Shown: in pieces, positions 1 to 7,320 of the stretch
How the letters are laid out: every line of letters begins with the position of its first letter
Numbering within the stretch: the first letter of the stretch is position 1
NCBI GenBank assembly: GCA_035604635.1
Contig: DATNIC010000005.1
Span: 1-64,000 of the forward strand
Direction of reading: 5' to 3'
DNA length: 64,000 bases
Source: DATNIC01 sp035604635
GTDB lineage: Bacteria; Vulcanimicrobiota; Vulcanimicrobiia; Vulcanimicrobiales; Vulcanimicrobiaceae
The notes under the pieces: model-generated
The model's input: only the letters and a program-made list of their open reading frames with translations
What the model was told of the DNA's origin: nothing
Database searches by the model: none
Translations under genes and position numbers: made by a program

Positions 1-132
1 GGGGACGGCGGCCGCATCCTCGTGCGCCCCTCCGGGACCGAGCCCCTGATCCGGGTGATGGTCGAAGGCCGGGAGCTGGGGGAGGTCGAGCGGCTGGCGG
101 CGAGCCTGGCCGAGCTTTTCCGAGGGGCTTGA
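1..132 (+). CDS. glmM: Phosphoglucosamine mutase, C-terminal end (partial)
   Basis: Only the last 43 codons are present; the gene enters from the left edge and stops with TGA at 130-132. The visible residues include [15 protein letters not shown], the phosphate-binding loop of domain 4 of the alpha-D-phosphohexomutase family, in the form typical of GlmM. GlmM converts glucosamine-6-phosphate to glucosamine-1-phosphate for UDP-GlcNAc and peptidoglycan synthesis in the cytoplasm. In many bacteria glmM follows the c-di-AMP cyclase genes cdaA and cdaR; that cannot be checked here, but a c-di-AMP riboswitch follows about 90 bases downstream. The partner enzyme gene glmS lies about 27 kb away on the other strand. 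Confidence 0.93.
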   Translation, partial: GDGGRILVRPSGTEPLIRVMVEGRELGEVERLAASLAELFRGA

Positions 133-220
133 AGGAAAGCCTAACTCCGGGTTTAATCGGGGCGACAAGGGACCAGCAACATAACCAGCCGGCTTCGTAT
201 TCCGGCCCGTTTGCTATACC

Positions 221-355
221 GCATGTCACTGAATCCGGTCTGGTGTCCGGAGCGGGGGATTTCCGCAGGTCTGGGGTGAGTGCGCCGGTCGGCGCAGGGG
301 CGATTCTTTCCGTCCTAACCCGTCAACTAACCCCGTAAGTGTCGGAAAGAAGGAG
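221..355 (+). promoter_or_regulatory. Cyclic di-AMP riboswitch (ydaO/yuaA class)
   Basis: The 229-base gap between glmM and the NlpC/P60 gene holds the hallmarks of the ydaO RNA. The conserved 3' block reads AACCCGTCAACTAACCCCG then TAAG at 317-340. It is enclosed by a perfect 8-bp helix, TCTTTCCG (305-312) with CGGAAAGA (343-350). The 5' half has the GGGGGAT and GGGGTGAG segments (253-280). The last helix ends at the first base of the Shine-Dalgarno AAGGAG (350-355), and no terminator with a T-run lies between aptamer and gene, so translational control is the likelier mechanism. The class is known to control cell-wall hydrolases and osmolyte transporters, usually switching them off when c-di-AMP binds. 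The exact 5' boundary is approximate. Confidence 0.85.
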
Positions 356-361
356 CAGCTT

Positions 362-1129
362 TTGCATCGTCCTCTGATCACGGCTCTTTTCGCGCTTGTG
401 CTCGTGGCCGTATCGGCCAGCTTCGCAGAGGCGCGGACCCACCGCGTCTCCCAGGGTGAGACGCTCGCCTCGATCGCCGCCTCGGAACACGTCATGATCT
501 CCGACTTGGCACGGCTCAACGATCTCGAAGGCGACAATCCCGCCCTCGCGCCGGGCGAAATCCTCGTCCTCGACGCCGCCAGCGCACCCGCCGCCCCCGA
601 TCCGGCCGCCGCTGCGAAGGCCATCGCGTTGGTGAAAGCTGCCGAGCGGGCCAGCGTCCCGACCGCGGGCGCCGACGTCGCGATGTGGCAGCCCTCGTCC
701 GACGATCCCTCGCCGCTGCACCGGTTTGCCAGCCGCATCATCGATCGGACGTCATCGATCGCATCAACCTTGGCGCGCAATGCCATGCGCTTCTTAGGCG
801 TCCCCTACTCGTTCGGCGGGACCTCGTCAGCGGGGTTCGATTGCTCGGGATACGTGCAGCACGTCTTTGCGATGCTGGGGATCCACTTGCCGCGAACGGC
901 CGACTCGCAGTTCGCACGCGGCGAGCGCGTCCACGGCGGAGACCTGCAACCGGGTGATCTGGTGTTCTTTCAAACGTACGCGCCGGGCGCATCGCACGTC
1001 GGGATTTATCTGGGCAACGACGAGTTCGTCCACGCCAGCTCAAGTCGTGGAGTAATGGTGAGCAAGCTCTCCGAATCGTACTGGGCAACCCGGTACATCG
1101 GAGCAAAACGCGTCGTCGCAAACCACTAA
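362..1129 (+). CDS. LysM and NlpC/P60 peptidoglycan endopeptidase
   Basis: A 255-aa exported cell-wall hydrolase. Residues 1-24 form a signal peptide, 25-72 a LysM peptidoglycan-binding domain (HRVSQGETLASIA), 73-135 an Ala/Pro-rich linker, and 138-250 an NlpC/P60 cysteine peptidase domain that cleaves stem peptides. The catalytic cysteine is C161 in the motif DCSGYV; H212 (SHVGIYLG) and H224 are the likely other active-site residues. The start is TTG at 362, six bases after a strong AAGGAG, which makes it preferable to any later start. It sits directly behind the c-di-AMP riboswitch, which implies that wall hydrolysis is tied to turgor or c-di-AMP level. Function of the family is well established; the specific bond cut is not known. 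Confidence 0.92.
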   Translation: MHRPLITALFALVLVAVSASFAEARTHRVSQGETLASIAASEHVMISDLARLNDLEGDNPALAPGEILVLDAASAPAAPDPAAAAKAIALVKAAERASVPTAGADVAMWQPSSDDPSPLHRFASRIIDRTSSIASTLARNAMRFLGVPYSFGGTSSAGFDCSGYVQHVFAMLGIHLPRTADSQFARGERVHGGDLQPGDLVFFQTYAPGASHVGIYLGNDEFVHASSSRGVMVSKLSESYWATRYIGAKRVVANH

Positions 1130-1166
1130 GGACGAAGAGCACCAACGCGCTGCGATCGGCTACCTC

Positions 1167-1517
1167 GTGTGGCCGCTCGCGATCCTCGAGCTGCTGCGCA
1201 GTCAGCACGAGGGTAGTCTTTGGATGCGTCTCCACTCGCGTCAGGCCGTCGTCTTCGGGGCGCTCGCAAGCATCGTTTTTCTCGTGCTGTTCGCGATCCC
1301 GTTCATTATCAGTTTCTTCGTCTACTCGAGCGCGGGCGCGATCATCGCGTTCTACGGGGTGGCTATGGCGGTCGAGGTCCTGTTCGGACTGTTGATCTTG
1401 GTCCTGGCGGTCTACTACAGCATCCGCGCGTCGCGCGGCGAACTGTTCGACATCCCCGTGGCGTCGCCGATCAGCGTCCGCTTGTTCCCAATTCGCCGGC
1501 GCGACCAGGATGGGTAG
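1167..1517 (+). CDS. Small membrane protein, DUF4870-like
   Basis: A 116-aa protein with two or three hydrophobic segments (about residues 28-52 and 58-85) and a basic C-terminus. The pattern of a short hydrophobic stretch, then RLHSRQAVVFG and two long membrane helices, resembles DUF4870 (Tic20-like) proteins, whose role is unknown. The start is uncertain. GTG at 1167 is the first usable codon, but the reading frame is open further upstream (the residues before it read AAIGYL) and family resemblance suggests the true N-terminus may lie there, overlapping the end of the NlpC/P60 gene. It probably shares that gene's transcript, so it may also be under riboswitch control. Confidence 0.6.
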   Translation: MWPLAILELLRSQHEGSLWMRLHSRQAVVFGALASIVFLVLFAIPFIISFFVYSSAGAIIAFYGVAMAVEVLFGLLILVLAVYYSIRASRGELFDIPVASPISVRLFPIRRRDQDG

Positions 1518-1561
1518 TAAGGGGAGAAGGGCCCGAGGGGCGAAACGAGGCGCCCGGCCGA

Positions 1562-1637
1562 TGGGGCGTAGCCAAGTTGGTAAGGCACCAGACTTTGACT
1601 CTGGCATGCGTTGGTTCGAGTCCAGCCGCCCCAGCCA
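1562..1637 (+). tRNA. tRNA-Gln (anticodon TTG)
   Basis: A full cloverleaf can be drawn. The acceptor stem is TGGGGCG (1562-1568) with CGCCCCA (1627-1633), the D arm is TAGCCAAGTTGGTAAGGC, the anticodon stem CCAGA/TCTGG encloses CTTTGAC giving anticodon TTG, and the T loop is GTTCGAG. The discriminator is G1634 and the CCA end is encoded (1635-1637). It reads CAA codons. The next gene begins 12 bases after the CCA. Confidence 0.96.
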
Positions 1638-1649
1638 AACCATTTTCGC

Positions 1650-1991
1650 GTGACACGCCGAGACAGGGTAGAGGCATTCGTCGCCGCGTGTCGCGCAGGT
1701 GACGAGACGCGTGCCTCGTCGTATTTCGCCGTCGACGGGGTCTTTCGCGAACCCGATCGCGAGCCGGTCGCCGGCCAAGAGGCGATCGCTTCGCATTTTG
1801 CAGATTTCTTTCACCGAGGACCCGAATGGCGCTGGACGATCAACGACATTCTAGAAGCAGGAGATCGGTGCGTCGTCGTCTATCGTTTTGCGCTACGGGG
1901 ATCAAACGGCCAATGGCGAGAGCATGACGGGTGCGCGATTGTGTCCTTCAACGGCGAGGCGATCGGCGAGTGGCGTGAATTTAGGGGGTAG
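1650..1991 (+). CDS. NTF2-like (SnoaL-type) protein
   Basis: A 113-aa protein with the cone-shaped NTF2/SnoaL pattern: an N-terminal helix (VEAFVAACRAGD), a strand with VFREPDREPVAG, a FADFF helix, and C-terminal strands ending in EWREFRG. Such proteins are polyketide-cyclase-like enzymes or small ligand-binding domains, and the fold alone does not reveal a substrate. The open frame extends back into the tRNA, so I place the start at GTG 1650, the first in-frame start after the tRNA CCA end; a start inside the tRNA gene is unlikely. It is followed after six bases by the STAS gene, so the two are probably co-transcribed. Confidence 0.65.
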   Translation: MTRRDRVEAFVAACRAGDETRASSYFAVDGVFREPDREPVAGQEAIASHFADFFHRGPEWRWTINDILEAGDRCVVVYRFALRGSNGQWREHDGCAIVSFNGEAIGEWREFRG

Positions 1992-1997
1992 GCGGAG

Positions 1998-2375
1998 GTG
2001 AAAGGTCACGAAGATCTCTCCATTCATGTCCACAAGAACGGTGAGACGCACATCTTTGAGCTCTCCGGCAGCCTCGACTTGGCGACTGCGCCGACCGTTC
2101 GTGCTGCGCTGCTCGAAGCAGCCGAACGCGGAGATCACCGGATCGTCGTCGATCTCAATCGCGTCGAGTTTCTCGACTCCACGGGCCTGGGTGCATTGAT
2201 CGGCGCGCAACGCCGTGCCAAAGAAGAAGGCGGTGAGGTCCGCCTCACCGTCCCCGATGGACAGATTCTGCGCCTACTGCGGATCACGGGGCTGCTCAAG
2301 ATTTTCGGCGTCTATGCGAGCTTAGACGACGCGCTCGCAGCCAAGAACCGTCTGCACGACCAAACACAAGCGTAA
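1998..2375 (+). CDS. STAS-domain anti-sigma factor antagonist
   Basis: A 125-aa single STAS domain of the SpoIIAA/RsbV type. The strand-helix pattern and the motif FLDSTGLGALIG are visible; S61 in DSTG is the serine that a cognate HPK-type anti-sigma kinase would phosphorylate, and the unphosphorylated form would bind that kinase and free a sigma factor. The C-terminal segment LRLLRITGLLKIF matches the family's last helix. Start GTG 1998 is supported by an AGGGGG about nine bases upstream. No partner kinase (SpoIIAB/RsbW) or PP2C phosphatase lies nearby, so its partner must be encoded elsewhere. Confidence 0.85.
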   Translation: MKGHEDLSIHVHKNGETHIFELSGSLDLATAPTVRAALLEAAERGDHRIVVDLNRVEFLDSTGLGALIGAQRRAKEEGGEVRLTVPDGQILRLLRITGLLKIFGVYASLDDALAAKNRLHDQTQA

Positions 2376-2384
2376 GAGAAAACC

Positions 2385-3506
2385 ATGATCGTCGCGGCGA
2401 TCCTCTTCGCCTGGCTTCAATATGTCGGTGGCGGTCCCCACGCGCGCGCCATCGTCACGGGTGCCTGTCCGATCGCCACGTTCGACGGACGCCCGGCGCG
2501 GATGACGCAACGCGCTGCGGAAGGCGCCGGGTTCGGCGATACGGTTTGCGACGTGCGCGTCCCGGCGCAGAGCAAGAGCGTCAAGCTCGGCGTTCGTCCG
2601 GTCCCGGCACCCGCACATGCATTACGCACGATCGTCGTCTTCGGAGATACCGGATGCCGCATCTTGGGGCCGGCGGTGCAAGCCTGCAACGATCCCGTGC
2701 AGTGGCCGTTTCCGGTCGTTGCGCAGTCGATCGCGAAGGTCCATCCCGACCTGATCGTCCACGTCGGCGACTATTTTTATCGCGAGACGCCGTGCCCGCC
2801 GCTGGTCGGCGGCTGCGCGGGCAGTCCGTCCGGCGACAAGGCCGCGTCGTGGTACGCCGACTGGTTTACGCCCGGGACACCGCTGTTCTCGGTGGCACCT
2901 CTCGTCCTAGCGCGCGGGAATCACGAAGACTGCACGCGCGGTTCTTTGGGTTGGACCCGGTACCTCGAACCCTCTACAGCGGGTCGATGCCAACCAATGG
3001 ACGCCCCGTTCGTCGCAGCATTCAAGGGCCTGCGGATCGTCGTCTTCGATTCAGCGATCGCCAACGACGACAGAACGATCGCGGCGAATGCGGCACCGCT
3101 CAAGCAGAACTTCGACGCGGCGCGCGCCCTCGTCTCGGGCCCGACGTGGTTCGTCACGCACCGGCCGCCGTACCTCAATGCCGACGAGAATGCGGCGATG
3201 GGGAACGATCTCGATGCGTTCTCCGCGGTCATCGTCGGCCACATCCATCTCTTCGCCGTCATGAACAACGCGCCGCATGCGCCGATGGTGATCAACGGGA
3301 TCGGCGGTGACAATCTCGACGCGGCATCAGGCGCGAAATTACGTTCGTCGCTCGGACCGGACGGCCAGTCGGTCAGCGTGAATTTTGGTTTCGCGGTTTA
3401 CACGCGGACCGCAGCCGGCTGGGACATCTCGCTGCGAAATCCGAACGGAGCAGAGCGCGCGCGTTGCGTCCTCACCGAAGGGAAGCCGGGGACAGTGCGG
3501 TGCTAG
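2385..3506 (+). CDS. Secreted calcineurin-like metallophosphoesterase
   Basis: A 373-aa protein with a short N-terminal hydrophobic stretch (residues 1-22) that may act as a signal peptide. Metal-binding motifs of the calcineurin-like superfamily appear in order: FGDTG (D-x-H position replaced by D-T-G), VGDYFY, RGNHED, THRPPY and VGHIHLF. These would bind two divalent metals and hydrolyse a phosphoester. The first motif lacks the usual DxH histidine, as in purple-acid-phosphatase-like members where a D and a later Y are used. The region of residues 140-165 is rich in Cys, which fits an exported protein. Substrate unknown. Its stop overlaps the convergent glcF stop by four bases. Confidence 0.78.
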   Translation: MIVAAILFAWLQYVGGGPHARAIVTGACPIATFDGRPARMTQRAAEGAGFGDTVCDVRVPAQSKSVKLGVRPVPAPAHALRTIVVFGDTGCRILGPAVQACNDPVQWPFPVVAQSIAKVHPDLIVHVGDYFYRETPCPPLVGGCAGSPSGDKAASWYADWFTPGTPLFSVAPLVLARGNHEDCTRGSLGWTRYLEPSTAGRCQPMDAPFVAAFKGLRIVVFDSAIANDDRTIAANAAPLKQNFDAARALVSGPTWFVTHRPPYLNADENAAMGNDLDAFSAVIVGHIHLFAVMNNAPHAPMVINGIGGDNLDAASGAKLRSSLGPDGQSVSVNFGFAVYTRTAAGWDISLRNPNGAERARCVLTEGKPGTVRC

Positions 3507-4819
3507 AGCGCTCGATATGCCTGGTCGAGGAGCTCGACGACGTGCTTGACGGCGACATCCTCGCGCCCGGCGGCGCATAGACCGTTGCGAAGCTGCAGCG
3601 CGCAGCCGGGGTTTGCGGTGACGATGATCTGCGGGTCGACTGCCAGCGCGTTCTCGACCTTGCGCTTTTGCAGGCGCTCCGCCATCTCGGGCTGGGTCAC
3701 GTTGTAGATCCCGGCGCTCCCGCAGCACAGCGAGCTTTCGTTCATCTCGCGCAAGACGAGGCCGGGAATCTTGGCCAGGAGACGCCTCGGCGCCGCCGCG
3801 ATCCGCTGCGCATGCACGAGGTGACAGGGTTCTTGGTAGGTGACCGTCGCAGCGATCGCGCCCAACTCGGGGTCGATGCCCATCTGATCCAGGAACTCGG
3901 TGACGTCGTGGACACGAAGCGAAAACGCCTGCGCGCGCTCTGCCCATTGACCGTCGTCGCGAAAAAGATGCCCGTACTCTTTGAGCGTCGAGCCGCAGCC
4001 GGCGGCATTGATGACATAGGCGTCGGCGCCGGACTCTTCAAACGCGACGATGTTCCGCTTGGCTAGGGCACGTCCCAGATCCATCTCGCCGGCGTGAACG
4101 GCGATCGCGCCGCAACATCCCTGTCCGGCCCCCGCAACGACGTCGCACCCCGCACGCTGCAGGACGCGGACGGTCGCGTCGTCGACCTCCGCGAACGCAA
4201 CGTGCATGACGCAGCCGGCGTGGATGAATGCGCCGGCCCGGCGGCGTCGGCGGGCGGCCCAGCGCTGTCCCCGCGCGACGAAGAAGCGGTCCGAGATGCG
4301 GGGCGCCATTGCGTCGAGAGCATCCAAGCGCAGGAGCCGCAAGAGGCCGCTTCGGCGGAGAAGCTCCTGCAGACCACAACGCTGGTAGATGCGCAGAAAG
4401 AACGCCGCCAGCCGCATCAGCCACAGATGCACGAATAGCATCCGCAACGTGATGAACCGGATCGCGCGGCTCGGCCAGGGGCGCCGCGCCCCGATCGTCC
4501 GCTGAATTTGGGTTCGGGCCGGCTCAAGCAGTTGGCCGTAGGCGACTCCCGAGGGACACACGGCCTCGCAGGCCCGGCAGTCGAGGCATTCTTCCATTTG
4601 ATGCATGAAGCCGGGGCTCGTAAGATCGAGACGCCCCTCGGCGACCGACTTGATGAGTGCGATCCTGCCGCGAGGGCTCGACGTTTCGACGAGCGTTTCA
4701 ACGTAGGTTGGGCAAGTCGGAAGGCAGAGGCCGCAGCGCACGCAGCGGTTGAAGACGTCCGACGGCGGGATGTCGGGGCCGGAAAAACCTTGGCGGGGAA
4801 CGTCGATCACCGGTTTCAT
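3503..4819 (-). CDS. glcF: Glycolate oxidase iron-sulfur subunit
   Basis: A 438-aa protein with two 4Fe-4S ferredoxin motifs, C26/C29/C32/C36 (CVRCGLCLPTC) and C78/C81/C84/C88 (CLDCRACEAVC), followed by two cysteine-rich CCG domains (QGCCGAIAVHAGE and SLCCGSAGIYN). This is the electron-carrying subunit that takes electrons from the FAD subunit GlcD during oxidation of glycolate, or of lactate in related enzymes. I chose ATG 4819 (MKPVIDVPRQG) because the open frame upstream is not conserved-looking and would run into the divergent promoter region. The matching glcD lies 2.5 kb away on the same strand, with an opposite-strand cassette between them. No glcE is present. Confidence 0.88.
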   Translation of the reverse strand: MKPVIDVPRQGFSGPDIPPSDVFNRCVRCGLCLPTCPTYVETLVETSSPRGRIALIKSVAEGRLDLTSPGFMHQMEECLDCRACEAVCPSGVAYGQLLEPARTQIQRTIGARRPWPSRAIRFITLRMLFVHLWLMRLAAFFLRIYQRCGLQELLRRSGLLRLLRLDALDAMAPRISDRFFVARGQRWAARRRRRAGAFIHAGCVMHVAFAEVDDATVRVLQRAGCDVVAGAGQGCCGAIAVHAGEMDLGRALAKRNIVAFEESGADAYVINAAGCGSTLKEYGHLFRDDGQWAERAQAFSLRVHDVTEFLDQMGIDPELGAIAATVTYQEPCHLVHAQRIAAAPRRLLAKIPGLVLREMNESSLCCGSAGIYNVTQPEMAERLQKRKVENALAVDPQIIVTANPGCALQLRNGLCAAGREDVAVKHVVELLDQAYRAL

Positions 4820-4829
4820 CTTCGTGTGC

Positions 4830-4856
4830 TGTCGATTTGGGCCTTGCCCGTTCGTC
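4830..4856 (+). promoter_or_regulatory. Candidate ECF42 sigma-factor promoter
   Basis: TGTCGA at 4830-4835, a 17-base spacer and CGTC at 4853-4856 lie 43 bases before the first DGPF/YCII start. As I recall it, the motif described for ECF42 sigma factors in Streptomyces is TGTCGA at -35 and CGWC at -10, so both boxes and the spacing fit. The site would give a short leader containing AAGGAG (4886-4891) ahead of GTG 4899. It implies that the sigma factor encoded downstream drives its own operon. Confidence 0.7.
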
Positions 4857-4898
4857 TCACTGACATGAACAGCTGCTCGAACGAGCAAGGAGACCACC

Positions 4899-5243
4899 GT
4901 GAAGTACATGATCACGCTCTACCACGATGCCAAATCGATCGCAGGCCGGCCCGATCCGGACGCGTTTGCAAAGTTGGGCGCGGAATACGAAAGGTTCACT
5001 CAATCCGTCCGCGCCACGGGGAGTTTCGTCGACGGCAATCCGTTGAAGACTGAAGTCAAGACGGTCAGGCAGTCCAACGGAAAAGCCGTGGCCGCCGACG
5101 GACCGTCGCACGCGTCGCCCGAGGGCATGGTCGGCTATTACATCCTCGAATTGCCGTCGATGACCGCGGCGGTCGAGGCGGCCTCGCGGATCCCGGCCGC
5201 AAAGCTCGGGTCGGTCGAGATCCGCGAATTCATGGACATGTGA
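4899..5243 (+). CDS. DGPF/YCII-domain protein 1
   Basis: A 114-aa ferredoxin-fold protein of the YCII-related (DGPF) family. The family-naming motif appears here as ADGPSHASPEGMVGYYILE near residues 66-85, with the opening KYMITLYHD and closing GSVEIREFMDM typical of the family. Biochemical role is unknown; the family is repeatedly found beside ECF42 sigma factors and is their usual target. The DGPF motif is altered to DGPS. Start GTG 4899 follows AAGGAG at seven bases. It is the first gene of an operon with a second DGPF gene 13 bases downstream and the sigma factor, behind the candidate ECF42 promoter. Confidence 0.88.
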   Translation: MKYMITLYHDAKSIAGRPDPDAFAKLGAEYERFTQSVRATGSFVDGNPLKTEVKTVRQSNGKAVAADGPSHASPEGMVGYYILELPSMTAAVEAASRIPAAKLGSVEIREFMDM

Positions 5244-5256
5244 GGAGAAAGCAATC

Positions 5257-5622
5257 GTGCAATACGCCTGTTTGATCTACGAAACGCCGGACAGTTTCCG
5301 GCTTACCGCGCCGCCCGAAGAACAGCAAAAAATCTATGGCGAGTACATGAAATTCTCGGAAGACGTGCAGAAGGCGGGCGTCGTGCGCGGCGGCGCGCCG
5401 TTGCAAACAACCGACACTGCGACAACGGTCCGCATCCGCAACGGCGAGATCTTGACGACCGACGGACCGTTCGCCGAAACCAAGGAGTGGCTCGCGGGCT
5501 TCTTTCTCTTGGAGTGCGCCACCCTCGATGAGGCGCTCGATTGGGCAGCGAAGATCCCTGGTGCAAAGTATGGAAGTATCGAGGTCCGGCCGCTCATGGA
5601 GATCCCCGCGCGAGCGCTCTAG
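5257..5622 (+). CDS. DGPF/YCII-domain protein 2
   Basis: A 121-aa paralogue of the preceding protein with the exact DGPF motif (TTDGPFAETKEWLAGFFLLE, residues 68-87) and the family-typical start MQYACLIYE and end YGSIEVRPLMEI. Start is GTG 5257, with GGAG at 5243-5246. Like gene 1 it has no known catalytic residues; proposals in the literature range from enzyme to partner of the sigma factor. Its 3' end overlaps the 5' end of the sigma-factor gene by about 50 bases if the sigma starts at ATG 5570, so translation of the two is likely coupled. Confidence 0.88.
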   Translation: MQYACLIYETPDSFRLTAPPEEQQKIYGEYMKFSEDVQKAGVVRGGAPLQTTDTATTVRIRNGEILTTDGPFAETKEWLAGFFLLECATLDEALDWAAKIPGAKYGSIEVRPLMEIPARAL

Positions 5623-6853
5623 CATCGACGTCGCGGCGATCGACGAATCCTTTCGTCACGATGCAGGGCGCGCGATCGCCACGCTATCGCGTGCCCTGCA
5701 TGACATCGAGCGAGCCGAGGACGCGGTGCAAGAAGCGTACCTCGTCGCGCTCGAACGCTGGCCGAAGGATGGCGTGCCGCGCAGCCCCGCCGGCTGGATT
5801 CTGGCGACCGCGCGAAATCGTGCGATCGACAAGCTTCGCCGTGAGCAACGCGGCGCCGAGAAGCACGAGCAGCTTGCACGTCTTGACGCAACGGCCGCCG
5901 ATGGGATCGAGGACGACGACGGCGGGGCGATACCGGACGATCGCTTGAGCTTGATCTTCACGTGCGCGCACCCGGCGCTCAATCTCGATGCCCGCATTGC
6001 GTTGATCCTGCGTTCGCTCTGCGGGCTGACGACCGAAGAGATCGCCGACGCGTTCCTCATACCGCACGCAACGATGGCCCAGCGCTTAGTCCGTGCGAAG
6101 AGAAAGATCCGTGACGCCGGCATTCCGTTCCGCGTCCCTGACGCTGCGGCGCTTCCCGAGCGCATCGACGACGTCTGCACCGTCATCTACTTGATCTTTA
6201 ACGAAGGATATGCGTCGACGTCGGGTGACCGCATCGTGCGCGAAGACCTCTGCGACGAGGCGATTCGCCTGGGGCGTATCCTTGTCAGCTTGATGCCGGC
6301 GGAGCCGGAAGTCCTCGCGCTCCTTGCGCTGATGCTGCTCACCCATGCCCGGCAGCATGCTCGAAGCGATTCGGCCGGCGAGATCGTCTCGCTCGAAGAC
6401 CAAGATCGCACGCGATGGGACCGCGCCGCGATCGAAGAAGGTCTGGCCGCGCTACAGACGGCGGCGTCCTTCGGCCGCGACGGCCGGTTCTTGTTACAGG
6501 CGGCGCTCGCGGCCGAGCACGCGCGCGCGCCCGATTGGGCCGCGACGGACTGGGAGCGGATCGTTTTGCTTTACAGCGGTTTGCTGGCTCTTGCGCCGTC
6601 CCCGGTTGCAGAGCTCAACCGAGCTGCAGCGCTCGCAATGGTCGACGGCCCGGGCGCCGGTCTCGAGGCGATGGAGCGCGCGGCCGCGAGCGGCGACCTC
6701 GATCACTACTATCCCTTTCATGCCGCGCGCGCCGAGATGCTGCGCCGTTTGGGGAGAAACTACGAAGCGGCAGCGGCGTATCGCCAAGCCCTGGGACTTG
6801 CGAAGAACGAGACGCAGCAGCGTTTTCTCGAACGGCGCCTCGCGAGCTTATGA
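5570..6853 (+). CDS. ECF42-type RNA polymerase sigma factor with TPR-like C-terminus
   Basis: A protein of about 427 aa, twice the size of an ordinary ECF sigma factor. Sigma region 2 runs through about residues 25-95 (DIERAEDAVQEAYLVALERW and ATARNRAIDKLRREQR). Region 4 follows (LRSLCGLTTEEIADAFLIPH, then MAQRLVRAKRKIR). The remaining 230 residues are a helical TPR-like extension starting with YLIFNEGYASTSGD, the signature of the ECF42 group (DUF6596). The C-terminus of ECF42 proteins is reported to be required for activity, and no anti-sigma factor gene is nearby, as expected. Start is uncertain: ATG 5570 is the last canonical start before region 2, and earlier starts lie inside the DGPF gene. 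It would transcribe its own operon. Confidence 0.88.
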   Translation: MEVSRSGRSWRSPRERSSIDVAAIDESFRHDAGRAIATLSRALHDIERAEDAVQEAYLVALERWPKDGVPRSPAGWILATARNRAIDKLRREQRGAEKHEQLARLDATAADGIEDDDGGAIPDDRLSLIFTCAHPALNLDARIALILRSLCGLTTEEIADAFLIPHATMAQRLVRAKRKIRDAGIPFRVPDAAALPERIDDVCTVIYLIFNEGYASTSGDRIVREDLCDEAIRLGRILVSLMPAEPEVLALLALMLLTHARQHARSDSAGEIVSLEDQDRTRWDRAAIEEGLAALQTAASFGRDGRFLLQAALAAEHARAPDWAATDWERIVLLYSGLLALAPSPVAELNRAAALAMVDGPGAGLEAMERAAASGDLDHYYPFHAARAEMLRRLGRNYEAAAAYRQALGLAKNETQQRFLERRLASL

Positions 6854-7320
6854 GCGACGAAGAGCCGGACAACCCCGGCGTCGTCGAGCCGCCGCCGTTC
6901 TTGTTCCTGGGAACGCTCGCCGCGGGGCTCCTCCTCGATCGCGCGATTCCGCTCCCGTTCGTCCCTAAGGCCCTTTCGCGGATCGCCGGGACGGCGTCGC
7001 TCCTGTGCGGCGTCGCGAGCTTTTCCTGGGCCTTCGCGACGATGAAGCGTGCCGGGACCAACGTCGACGTCGCCGAGCCCGCAACGACGATCGTCGAAGA
7101 CGGTCCCTTCGCGTATTCCCGCAATCCGATCTACCTTGGCTTGGCCCTCACGTTCGCCGGGATCGCGACCTTGTCGCGGGCACCGATCACGATCGGGCTG
7201 CTCGCGCCTCTGCTCATCGTGATGGAGCGAGGCGTCATCGAGCGCGAGGAGCGCTATCTGGAGAAGAAGTTTGGAGACGCCTACCTGGCCTACAAATCAC
7301 GCGTCCGCCGCTGGGCTTGA
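6850..7320 (+). CDS. Isoprenylcysteine methyltransferase-like membrane methyltransferase
   Basis: A 156-aa protein with three or four hydrophobic segments and the C-terminal signature of the ICMT/phospholipid N-methyltransferase family: GPFAYSRNPIYLGLALTF, then ERGVIEREERYLEKKFGDAY near the end, where the RNP and the EE-x-Y-L elements bind S-adenosylmethionine and the membrane-embedded acceptor. ATG 6850 overlaps the sigma-factor stop as ATGA, so it is translationally coupled and presumably the last gene of the ECF42 operon. The natural methyl acceptor of bacterial members is mostly unknown. The last 24 bases overlap the convergent glcD 3' end. Confidence 0.8.
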   Translation: MSDEEPDNPGVVEPPPFLFLGTLAAGLLLDRAIPLPFVPKALSRIAGTASLLCGVASFSWAFATMKRAGTNVDVAEPATTIVEDGPFAYSRNPIYLGLALTFAGIATLSRAPITIGLLAPLLIVMERGVIEREERYLEKKFGDAYLAYKSRVRRWA

